Shown here piece after piece: positions 23,887 to 31,067 of a DNA stretch of 36,623 nucleotides. The translations under genes were made by a program, and so were the position numbers. Each line of letters begins with the position of its first letter. Position 1 is the first letter of the stretch. The DNA lies in the NCBI RefSeq assembly GCF_900112365.1, contig NZ_FOLQ01000036.1:1-36623 (forward strand). Reading direction: 5' to 3'. Source of the stretch: Spirosoma endophyticum. GTDB lineage: Bacteria > Bacteroidota > Bacteroidia > Cytophagales > Spirosomataceae. Below the pieces are notes generated by a model. That model saw only the letters and a program-made list of their open reading frames with translations, made no database searches and had not been told where the DNA came from.

Positions 23887-24954
23887 TTATTGATTTACAG
23901 TGTGTAATATTGCTTCTATTTCCTTTTTGATTTGCTTTATTTGGTCCTTCTTTCTTTCGTCAGTTGTGTTTTGATAGTCAGACAGTGACATATTGAGTGC
24001 AGCTATTGTTCCTATTTTACCTAAATTTTCTGTAAGAGCCTCGTGAAAAGTCATTTGCTTACCTCGTTCCGTAACTTTAATGTTGAGCAGGCGGCCAAAT
24101 GATTCAAGGGCAATTATTAAGGCGGTCAAACCATTCCTTGGTTTGACATCTTGGTACTTCTCTAAAATATACGGTAGAACTTTTCTGCCCTCTGAGGTGA
24201 AATATTTTAGTAAGCTATTAACTGGTTCAACCAGTTGTTCCTTGATACTCTCCGATAGTATCAAGGTGTCATCACTTATTTCTTTATAATTTAAAATTGC
24301 TTCTCTCTCATCTTTAGTGATTATTCTTTTTTCATATAAATAGTTGGAAAAAAGACTATCTCTTAAAGAAATGGATTCTTTCTTTTCACTCACAATAGCA
24401 AGGTATTCCTTAAGTGCATAAACCTGTTCAATTTGTAGATGATGTATAATTACCAATAGTTGTGGATGGTCACGGTTATTCCAAGCACCATCAGTTTCAA
24501 AACAATCTTGAAGGGTATCTAAAAGGAGTATCTGTTGAGGTAGCGATAGATAGTTTTTGAGGATGGACTTAAACTTATTAATACAAGCAATTGGCTTTTT
24601 ATAATTTGAACTGAAAAATTCATAAGTAGTAGTAAAGAGATCGAAAAATATAGCCTCTGGCATATTGATAGAAGCCTCAATCAAATAAAGAGAAAATTTA
24701 TTATGAAATTCACAATTGAATTCATTAACAAGGTATTGATCAATTTCATCATCCAATGCGTCGTCACTCAAGCGAGATACCTTATTTGCAACGGATAAGT
24801 CATCAATATGAGGCTTAAACACTTCTGTCATTATTGACTTCAATTTTGGACTATTCGAAACTATCTTTAAGGATGAGTTGAAGTGAGTTAGCCTTCTTGA
24901 TGCTTTGAGTCTAATAATTTTTTCTGAAATTTTGGTTTGTTTTGGCCTAGACAT
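23887..24954 (-). CDS. Unknown AT-rich 355-aa protein
   Basis: No family recognised. It is a soluble, almost entirely helical protein with a basic start (MSRPKQTKISEKIIRLKASR), a long middle of leucine-rich helices (PQQILLLDTLQDCFETDG, HPQLLVIIHHLQIEQVYALK) and a Lys/Glu-rich C-terminal helix. It is visibly more AT-rich than its neighbours, with many Lys/Asn/Ile codons, which suggests later acquisition. It stands 15 bp after the integrase and before the excisionase-like gene, the slot where mobile elements often hold cargo. A defence or regulatory role is possible, but nothing in the sequence shows one. Confidence 0.75.
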   Translation of the reverse strand: MSRPKQTKISEKIIRLKASRRLTHFNSSLKIVSNSPKLKSIMTEVFKPHIDDLSVANKVSRLSDDALDDEIDQYLVNEFNCEFHNKFSLYLIEASINMPEAIFFDLFTTTYEFFSSNYKKPIACINKFKSILKNYLSLPQQILLLDTLQDCFETDGAWNNRDHPQLLVIIHHLQIEQVYALKEYLAIVSEKKESISLRDSLFSNYLYEKRIITKDEREAILNYKEISDDTLILSESIKEQLVEPVNSLLKYFTSEGRKVLPYILEKYQDVKPRNGLTALIIALESFGRLLNIKVTERGKQMTFHEALTENLGKIGTIAALNMSLSDYQNTTDERKKDQIKQIKKEIEAILHTVNQ

Positions 24955-24969
24955 TGTCGTATTAAAATA

Positions 24970-26249
24970 TTAGATCTCATCAAATTTTGCCATCTCCCTA
25001 GACTTGATATCATCGACAATCTTATGATATACGTCAAAGCTCTTGTGGTCCCTGTGTCCAGTCCATTGGCGTATCACGTGGTCACTTACGCCCATGTAAA
25101 TTAAGTTGGTCACAAACGTTTTGCGGGCGCAGTGGGTGCTTAGCAGCGCATACTTCGGGTATGTCTCCTCAATGCGTCTATTCCCTTTGTAATACACGAT
25201 TGATTCAGGCGTGTCTATGCCTGCTAGTTCGCCTAGTTCTTTAATATAGTCATTCATCTTCTGGTTGGAAATAACGGGTAAGGCCTTATCCCCTTTGAAT
25301 GGCATATTTTTATATTTATCCAAGATGGCCCGGCTATACTTGTTCGTCTCGATCTTCAATGACTCACTGGTTTTCTGGGTCACAAACTCTATGTGTGAGC
25401 CACGATCATCTGACTTCTTGAGATTATATACGTCCGAGTAACGAAGGCCGCTAAAACAGCAGAAAACAAACACGTCCCTTACCCGGTCCAGATACTCTTT
25501 CGTAGCCGGAATCTCGAAACGGTAAAGGTGGGTCAACTCATCCAGGCTGAGGAAAATTACTTTCTTGATCTTGCCGTCAGTGCCTTTCAGTTTCGGGGTA
25601 AACACTAACGCCCCCTGGTTGACTGGGTAGTTGTTCTTGGCTCCCCAGCGGAGAAACCACTTCAAAAAACCCAGGTTTTTGACAATGGTAGTATTGCGTA
25701 GATCCCGTTTGGTCCGGAGGTGATTCAGGTAATCAATCATCCGGTCAGCATTCAAACTCTCGAATGACAGGTTTTTATCGAACCCTTCCAGGTGACGCTT
25801 GATGACGCCAAACTTTATATACGTGTCTTCATCCCAGTCACTCTCCCGGCCGACGGTCAGTGTGAACCGATCGAAGGCAGTAAAGAAGGTTTCTTTATTT
25901 TCCTTCTTGTTTTTAGTGATACGGTCAAAGACTGATTTTACCTCAGCAAGGGTAAGAGTAACCCTCTTAACCTCACAGGCTTTGAAGTATTTATTGATGC
26001 CGTTCTCCAGCGTGTTGAGCTTATTGTTGATCTCAGTAGCCGTAGTGCCTCCGCTGTGGTTGTGTTGTTCTTTGAGCGCTGCTTATCTTCGTTCCACTTG
26101 GCCGTATCGATTCGGTAGCCAGCGTTTAGCATTAACCGTTTGCCGCCGTAAGTGATCGCCATGCGAATGGGTACGTTTTCGGCAATCAATGAACCGGTGG
26201 GATCTTTGCGTTTTTTTGAGGAAAAAGGAAACGCTTCGTTAGAGTTCAA
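24970..26249 (-). pseudogene. Tyrosine recombinase/integrase with one frameshift
   Basis: The N-terminal Arm-DNA-binding domain (VPIRMAITYGGKRLMLNAGY, TAKWNEDKQRSK) ends near 26060, where one base is missing. The next frame continues TEINNKLNTLENGINKYFKA through a SAM-like domain (YIKFGVIKRHLEGFDKNL) to the catalytic domain. The catalytic residues are Arg in CFSGLRYSD, His-x-x-Arg in STHCARKTF, His in WTGHRDHKS and Tyr in FDVYHKI, all present. Restored length is 426 aa, normal for Bacteroidota Arm-type integrases. If the deletion is real, the catalytic part alone may be made from an internal ATG at 25755. It heads the leftward operon. Confidence 0.88.
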
Positions 26250-26265
26250 ATAGACGAGTCTCCAT

Positions 26266-26304
26266 GTGTGTGTGAATAATAGCTATACACAAATTTACAC
26301 ACAC
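26266..26304 (-). promoter_or_regulatory. Integrase promoter region with inverted repeat
   Basis: gtgtgtgtgaat (26266-26277) and atttacacacac (26293-26304) form an 11/12-bp inverted repeat upstream of the integrase ATG. On the minus strand TAAATTTG (26297-26290) matches the Bacteroidota -7 consensus TAnnTTTG, though no clear -33 TTG is seen. This may be the int promoter/operator or arm-type binding sites. Confidence 0.4.
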
Positions 26305-26451
26305 TTTTGGCTTTATTTTACTTAACTATATGATATTTTATTTAATTATAAAATAGTTAAATGGCTGATAAACAGTCTATTTTGATGCGCTATTTTTGCC
26401 TAATTTAGTATAGGTTCTTGAGTCTCCTTCTCCACAATGAAAAGTAAATTT

Positions 26452-26492
26452 AAGGGTAATAAAGGACTGAATATCAGTTATTTATTACCCTT
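26452..26492. other. Long two-stage hairpin between integrase and S74 gene
   Basis: aagggtaataaa (26452-26463) pairs perfectly with 26481-26492, and inside it actga-ata-tcagt forms a second stem. With only a 2+2-base bulge this is a nearly perfect 41-base palindrome. It lies 100 bp past the S74 gene stop and ~200 bp from the integrase start. Candidate roles are terminator, attachment-site core or protein-binding site. Confidence 0.55.
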
Positions 26493-26592
26493 GTTTATTT
26501 ATTGGTTACACACGGGTTGAAATGAAATAAAAATTATATTTATTTCTCTTCGAATAGATCTTAAACATAGCGGCCCGAGGGAATTTTTGTAA

Positions 26593-27849
26593 CTATTGTT
26601 TCAAGAGCGTGGTCAGTTGCTTTTTAATCTGTTCCATATCCGACTTTAAAGACGACATCTCACTTACCTGCTGTTTGAGCGTAGCGTTCTCGGCTTCCAG
26701 CTTTTCCACTTTCTGAATCAGCGCCTGAATGGCAATCAGATTCACCCCATCGAAATCCGCCTGATTTATGCTCTTATCTTCCCCGATCACGCCCAGTTCA
26801 TCATGCCCGAAAGCAGCAAAGAAGTCCTGCGCCATGGGGCCGTAATGGCGGTAGTTCTTTACCTCCTGGCCTTTGTAGTTCCAGGAGCCTAAGCGCATAG
26901 CACTAATCTTGCGAAGGAAGGTGGCGCCGTCTACCAGGCGAAAGTTCTCCTTACGGGTAGAGTCGGAGAGGGTGGTCCAGGCGTTGCCGTTGGCTGCTAC
27001 CTGCACGCCTATGGCTGTACTCTGATTAAGCGGAGCACTGGTATAAAGCATATACCCCCCACTAAAGCGCATCATCATTTGATAGGGTTTCTGGTTGGTA
27101 TACTCGTAGCCCGTAGAATAATCCCCGATGATGAACGAGCCTACCTGACTGTTGGTTGACACATTGGCCCCCAACGCCGTAGAAGCATAACCGCTAGCCC
27201 TGGTTTGATAACCCAACGCGGTAGCGAATAAGCCGCTAGCGGTGGTTTGATAGCCTATAGCGCTAGCCCCTGAACTACTGGCCAGTGTCTGATTGCCCAG
27301 TGCGGTTGAGGCATCCCCCGAGGCCGTGGACGAAAAGCCCATACTCACGGCGGCTTCTCCACTCGCTCTGGATTGATACCCCGACGCTGTGGCATAGTTG
27401 CCCATAGCCATCGTTTGAAAACCCAAGGCTATGGCCGTTGATCCACTGGCGGTAGCCTGATTACCCATGGCCAGGGAGGCTGTACCTGATGCGGTAGAAT
27501 AAGCGCCCAGACTCACAGCCCCTTGTCCGCTGGCCATCGTTTGCAGACCCAACGCCGTGGTATAGTCCCCATTGGCAGTTGTATTGTAGCCAGTAGCCAG
27601 GGAATATTGGCCTAAGTTGACGCTATTCCAGCTCGCATCATCCACATAGCCTGCCCGTAAGGCTGCTTTGCTGGCATACCAGAAGAGTTTGTTTGGGTTA
27701 CCCGTGTTGGTTGTATTTTCGCCAAACAGCACATCTCTACCCACGGCTACGTTTAAGAATGCCTTTGGGGTGGAAGTGCCAATACCGACCTGGGCATACA
27801 GGCCTGTTGAGCGTAGTAAAACGAAGACAAACAAAAAGAGGTGTTTCAT
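26593..27849 (-). CDS. YadA-head/S74 self-cleaving fibre protein 1
   Basis: The 418-aa protein has a signal peptide MKHLFLFVFVLLRSTGLYAQ, then VGIGTSTPKAFLNV, an opening common in Bacteroidota tail-fibre-like proteins. Residues ~60-215 hold about ten 14-residue YadA-head repeats (ASGxxAxALGxxTxA type). The C-terminus is the Peptidase_S74 intramolecular chaperone: SDSTRKENF with Ser295 and Lys300 in the S-x4-K spacing of the self-cleavage dyad, then YRHYGPMAQDFFAAFG. A final coiled coil (KLEAENATLKQQVSEM) trimerises it. It likely forms a trimeric surface fibre whose chaperone cuts itself off. I chose the ATG at 27849 because it begins the signal peptide. Confidence 0.9.
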   Translation of the reverse strand: MKHLFLFVFVLLRSTGLYAQVGIGTSTPKAFLNVAVGRDVLFGENTTNTGNPNKLFWYASKAALRAGYVDDASWNSVNLGQYSLATGYNTTANGDYTTALGLQTMASGQGAVSLGAYSTASGTASLAMGNQATASGSTAIALGFQTMAMGNYATASGYQSRASGEAAVSMGFSSTASGDASTALGNQTLASSSGASAIGYQTTASGLFATALGYQTRASGYASTALGANVSTNSQVGSFIIGDYSTGYEYTNQKPYQMMMRFSGGYMLYTSAPLNQSTAIGVQVAANGNAWTTLSDSTRKENFRLVDGATFLRKISAMRLGSWNYKGQEVKNYRHYGPMAQDFFAAFGHDELGVIGEDKSINQADFDGVNLIAIQALIQKVEKLEAENATLKQQVSEMSSLKSDMEQIKKQLTTLLKQ

Positions 27850-27950
27850 GATGTAGCAATTGCTGTAATAAAATTGGTTGAGTTGTCCGGTCCTTGATAA
27901 GTACGTATGGTGCAGGTAATGAGTCACTAGTCGTGTTTACTACCTACCTA

Positions 27951-28014
27951 GAGCAACTTACGTCCGTTTGTAGATTGCCTGGAGCCTACTTTGAGCCAAC
28001 GGTCAAAAAGAAGG
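27951..28014. repeat. Duplicated upstream block, copy 1
   Basis: gagcaacttacgtccgtttg ... tttgagccaacggtcaaaaa gaagg. About 55 of 64 bases match 30512-30575. Both lie ~100 bp upstream of an S74 gene start on the minus strand, so they probably carry a shared promoter or operator. Confidence 0.75.
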
Positions 28015-28100
28015 TGCATAAGTTTATAATCACATCCTATATGCCGTTTATCTCGGGTTAGCCGCTATCAACTAATGGTTAGCCAGCAGTATACCCCACC

Positions 28101-28130
28101 AAAAAGTCCCGCAGTATGAATAGGCGGGTC
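28101..28130 (-). terminator. Weak terminator-like hairpin
   Basis: Minus strand: cccgc-ctattcatact-gcggg followed by actttttgg. It is positioned relative to the upstream block exactly as the strong terminator at 30668-30700 is in the second copy (93 bp away in both), so it is probably its diverged duplicate. Confidence 0.5.
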
Positions 28131-28355
28131 GCTGAACTTGCACGCTATACACCTTACTAACTCAACCGCCTAATATGGTTGCACGACTCAGTCGAGAATG
28201 CCACCTCGTACAGGGTTGGTTGCGCGTTGAATAGGCTGTTCTGGCTACAGATTTCTGTCTCAAGTTTGTCAAGTAAAGTGATTGTCGACCAAATAACATA
28301 GTTCTTTTAGTAAACTGACATACTTGGCTGAACTCGCCTGAAGAAGCGTCAAGAA

Positions 28356-28394
28356 CAGAAAAGGTCCTCTACTACCAGTAGAGGACCTTTTTTG
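28356..28394. terminator. Strong bidirectional terminator
   Basis: aggtcctctact-acc-agtagaggacct with aaaa before and tttttt after: a perfect 12-bp stem. It lies 22 bp past the stop of the 285-aa gene and ends the two-gene leftward operon 30409-28416. Confidence 0.92.
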
Positions 28395-28415
28395 GCTAAG
28401 TAAGCAATGTCAGTC

Positions 28416-29273
28416 CTACTGCTTAAAATAGTCGATCTTATCGGCATCCGAGTTATTGGTGATCTTCAGCTCGCCCCCACTGACTCCGGCAATGGTGCTG
28501 GCGATGGTTAAGCTCCCTTTCGTATTGCCCGGCGTCAGTACACCCGTCAGGCCAAACGCCTTGTGACCCTGGCCCGTCATCCCCTGGGTGGTGAGGATAT
28601 AGAAATTATCATTCGAGCTATCAAAGCCCCAGCTGCCGTTCTGCACAACCTTACCGCCGACCAAGACCGATCTCGCGTTAAAGCTCAGCGCCACCAGCGG
28701 ATCTTTGGCAATGTAGACCGTGACAGCCGCACTGGTCGGCGCAGCATTCAGCTCATATACATCCACCACGGCGGTAAAAGTAGACGTGCCGTATTGCGTA
28801 GCCGGTAAGGTACTCAGAATCGGAATGAAATCAGGCAGGGCCGAGGCCGTAACAACCGCTAAGGGTTGATTGGTGAGGGTATTACTGACAGAGTGCGTCG
28901 TAGCGTTAACAGTGCTCGCGGTGGTGACTGCCAGTGCCGTATTGATCCCTGAAGAGTAGGCCAGTTGCAGGCTGGACTCTGAATAGCCATTCAGTTCCGT
29001 TGGCAGATAGTATACCCCAGCGGTACCTGAAAACTGGATGGGGGTTACGAACTGATACACCCGGTTGATACTGCCGGGATTACCCGAAACAGCTGAAGTG
29101 CTTTTCTGGATGGTATTATCTGCCAGGTTCAGGATGGTCGCTGGGACCAGTGTTAATCCATCGATCGCTACGGGTGTTCCGCTTAAAACGGTCATACCCG
29201 AACTACCGGCACTGAGTTGAGCGGAAGCCTGAAGGCTCATCAATAGGGTTAGGACTCTTATAACGTATTTCAT
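28416..29273 (-). CDS. Secreted protein sharing a C-terminal domain with the adhesin
   Basis: The 285-aa product has a signal peptide (MKYVIRVLTLLMSLQASAQ). Residues ~20-140 are Ser/Thr/Ala-rich beta sequence. Residues ~145-285 (PDFIPILSTLPATQYGTSTF to NNSDADKIDYFKQ) align throughout with the last 140 residues of the 814-aa adhesin (13990): VVDV.E.N..PTS..ITVYI.K, LTPG.T.G, SGGE..., N..DAD..DYF. It follows the second S74 gene by 8 bp, so the fibre and this protein are co-made. The shared domain may be a surface-attachment or export signal. No enzyme motif is seen. Confidence 0.85.
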   Translation of the reverse strand: MKYVIRVLTLLMSLQASAQLSAGSSGMTVLSGTPVAIDGLTLVPATILNLADNTIQKSTSAVSGNPGSINRVYQFVTPIQFSGTAGVYYLPTELNGYSESSLQLAYSSGINTALAVTTASTVNATTHSVSNTLTNQPLAVVTASALPDFIPILSTLPATQYGTSTFTAVVDVYELNAAPTSAAVTVYIAKDPLVALSFNARSVLVGGKVVQNGSWGFDSSNDNFYILTTQGMTGQGHKAFGLTGVLTPGNTKGSLTIASTIAGVSGGELKITNNSDADKIDYFKQ

Positions 29274-29281
29274 AAGGCAGA

Positions 29282-30409
29282 TCAGGGTTTGAGGCTATGG
29301 GAGGAAGCGGTCGATGGATCAGTCAGTAAGGCTTCGATTTTGTCAAGCCGGGACTGGATACTTTTCTCTCGTTCTTCGAAGGTAGCGAGTTTGGCTTTCA
29401 ATTCCTGATTCTCCCTGATCAGGGCCTGAATGGCAATCAGGTTTACCCCGTCGAAGTCTGCCTGGTTAATCGACTTATCCTCCCCAATGACCCCCAGTTC
29501 ATCATGCCCAAAGGCAGCAAAGAAATCCTGCGCCATGGGACCATAGTGCCGGTATTGCTTTACATCCTGCCCTTTATAATTCCAGCTTCCCAGACGCATC
29601 TGGCTGATCTTTTGGAGAAAGTCCGCCCCGTTAGCGAAGCGAAAATTCTCTTTACGGGTTGAGTCGGAGATCGTTTGCCAGGCATTGCTTCCGGCCCCCA
29701 CTCGCACGCCGATGGCCGAGGTTTGGTTGGCGGGAGCTGTCGTGTAGAGCATGTAGCCACCTTCAAAGCGCATCATCATTTGATTAAAAGCCGTATTGGC
29801 ATAACTAGCGAGGGAGCTATTGTTTTGAGCGAAATCACCTAAAATAAATGAGCCTGTTTTGCCATTTGTTGACACCCCGGAACCCAGGGCGACCGAATTA
29901 TTACCACTAGCAGTGCTAAACTGCCCTATAACTATGGCGGACGGACCGCTGGCGGTGTTATTATTACCCAGGGCGACGGAGTTATTGCCACTAGATGTGA
30001 GATTCTCCCCCATAGCCATCGCGTGAAAGCCACTGGCAATGTTAGTTCTTCCTACAACAATGGCCAGTGATCCACTAGCCGTGCTGCCGGTGCCAATGGC
30101 TACGGAGTTATTCCCACTAGCCACATTGTTGGACCCCAAAGCCATCGAACTGTTACCCACCTGGGCAATGTCCCATTTAGTATACGACACATTCCCGGCT
30201 CGAAAAGCGCCCTTACTGGCGTACCAGATAAGCTTACTTCGATCACTATCATCATCTTCTACTTGCCAGGAAAGCGTCTGACCGAAGAGAACATCTTTGC
30301 CATCAGCAACATTAAAGAATGCGTTTGGTGTGGTTGTGCCAATACCCACCTGAGCCTGAAGAGTGGTTGAGCCCAGTAGGGCCAGCGTAAACAAAAATAT
30401 CTGTTTCAT
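29282..30409 (-). CDS. YadA-head/S74 self-cleaving fibre protein 2
   Basis: The 375-aa protein has a signal peptide (MKQIFLFTLALLGSTTLQAQ), then VGIGTTTPNAFFNV as in the first S74 protein. The head repeats are Asn-rich (ASGNNSVALGSNN-type, about eight) rather than Thr-rich. The S74 domain has Ser248/Lys253 (SDSTRKENF). Counted over 84 residues from this Ser, 76 match protein 1. The C-terminal coiled coil (ENQELKAKLATFEEREK) differs. So the chaperone is conserved while the fibre and coil diverged. It is the first gene of an operon with the 285-aa protein. Confidence 0.9.
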   Translation of the reverse strand: MKQIFLFTLALLGSTTLQAQVGIGTTTPNAFFNVADGKDVLFGQTLSWQVEDDDSDRSKLIWYASKGAFRAGNVSYTKWDIAQVGNSSMALGSNNVASGNNSVAIGTGSTASGSLAIVVGRTNIASGFHAMAMGENLTSSGNNSVALGNNNTASGPSAIVIGQFSTASGNNSVALGSGVSTNGKTGSFILGDFAQNNSSLASYANTAFNQMMMRFEGGYMLYTTAPANQTSAIGVRVGAGSNAWQTISDSTRKENFRFANGADFLQKISQMRLGSWNYKGQDVKQYRHYGPMAQDFFAAFGHDELGVIGEDKSINQADFDGVNLIAIQALIRENQELKAKLATFEEREKSIQSRLDKIEALLTDPSTASSHSLKP

Positions 30410-30511
30410 GATGCCGGATTGTTCTGGTAAAGTTGGTTTGCGTGGTTTAAGGGGTTTGTATAGTGCAGGCTAATGTGAGCTGTTCATCGTGTCCACTAGC
30501 TACGCCTAATG

Positions 30512-30575
30512 GAGCAACTTACGTCTGTTTGTGGATTGCTCAAGACCTTCTTTGAGCCAACGGTCAAAAAGAAGG
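30512..30575. repeat. Duplicated upstream block, copy 2
   Basis: gagcaacttacgtctgtttg ... tttgagccaacggtcaaaaa gaagg, the partner of 27951-28014. In this copy cttcttt and aaagaag (minus strand) form an inverted repeat around ttgaccgttggct. Similarity weakly continues outward to the terminator, so a segment of ~190 bp was duplicated. Confidence 0.75.
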
Positions 30576-30667
30576 CATACCACAAAAATAGATCTCATTG
30601 ACCCATCCCGTTTGTGTTGTCTGGAGTTGGTCGTTATCAACCAGGGTATCTACAACAACCTGCCCAA

Positions 30668-30700
30668 TAAAAAAGCCCCGCCTATTCCTAGGGCGGGGCA
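30668..30700 (-). terminator. Strong terminator, orphaned
   Basis: Minus strand: gccccgcc-ctaggaata-ggcggggc followed by a T6 run. It lies ~87 bp downstream of the ABC-permease tail and is probably the terminator of that lost gene. Confidence 0.9.
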
Positions 30701-30786
30701 ACAACTCTGAGACTTATTTTATGGCGCTAGGAAGCTTTACAGATGTGAGCGAAAGGCTGGGTAGGGTCATGCATTACAGCCCAGGC

Positions 30787-30882
30787 TTACTCACTCCGCA
30801 GACTTTTCATCGGATTCGTTAGCGCGGCCTTCACGCTCTGGAAACTAACCGTCAGCAGCGTAATCATCTGGCCTGCTGCTAT
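30787..30882 (-). pseudogene. 3' tail of an ABC transporter permease gene
   Basis: The minus strand reads IAAGQMITLLTVSFQSVKAA, then LTNPMKSLRSE and TAA. This is the standard last stretch of MacB/FtsX-type permeases in Bacteroidota (...TVSFQSIKAALANPVKSLRSE). Upstream codons do not match the family, so only the last ~30 codons remain, together with the downstream terminator. Most likely this is the scar of a deletion or recombination. Confidence 0.7.
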
Positions 30883-31067
30883 CAAGCTTGGGTAGCTTTG
30901 AGAAGAGTCCCGACAAGTGGAAGAAACCATGGATCGGGTATGTATTAACCTGTTGTCTAACTAATTAGGTCATGAGTTAGTCAATTCAAGAATTATGGCA
31001 ATTATCATTTAAACGAAAGTCCTATAAATTTACTTATATTTATTGTTGTTAACTTTTGATTGTCAGA

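Larger units (their letters stand above)
27850..28355. other. Upstream region of the first S74 gene
   Basis: No gene is seen. It holds a 64-bp block (27951-28014) shared with the region upstream of the second S74 gene, and a terminator-like hairpin at 28101-28130. The rest shows nothing recognisable. Confidence 0.4.
30410..31067. other. Region between the divergent S74 and beta-helix genes
   Basis: Contents seen are the duplicated block (30512-30575), a terminator (30668-30700) and an ABC-permease tail (30787-30882). The remainder to 31067 becomes AT-rich and probably holds the promoter of the beta-helix gene, but no clear consensus was found. Confidence 0.4.

Noticed and set aside
27160..27600. 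Repeated DNA that might suggest a CRISPR or tandem-repeat array
   Set aside because: The period and sequence are explained by YadA-head protein repeats in frame; there are no unique spacers.
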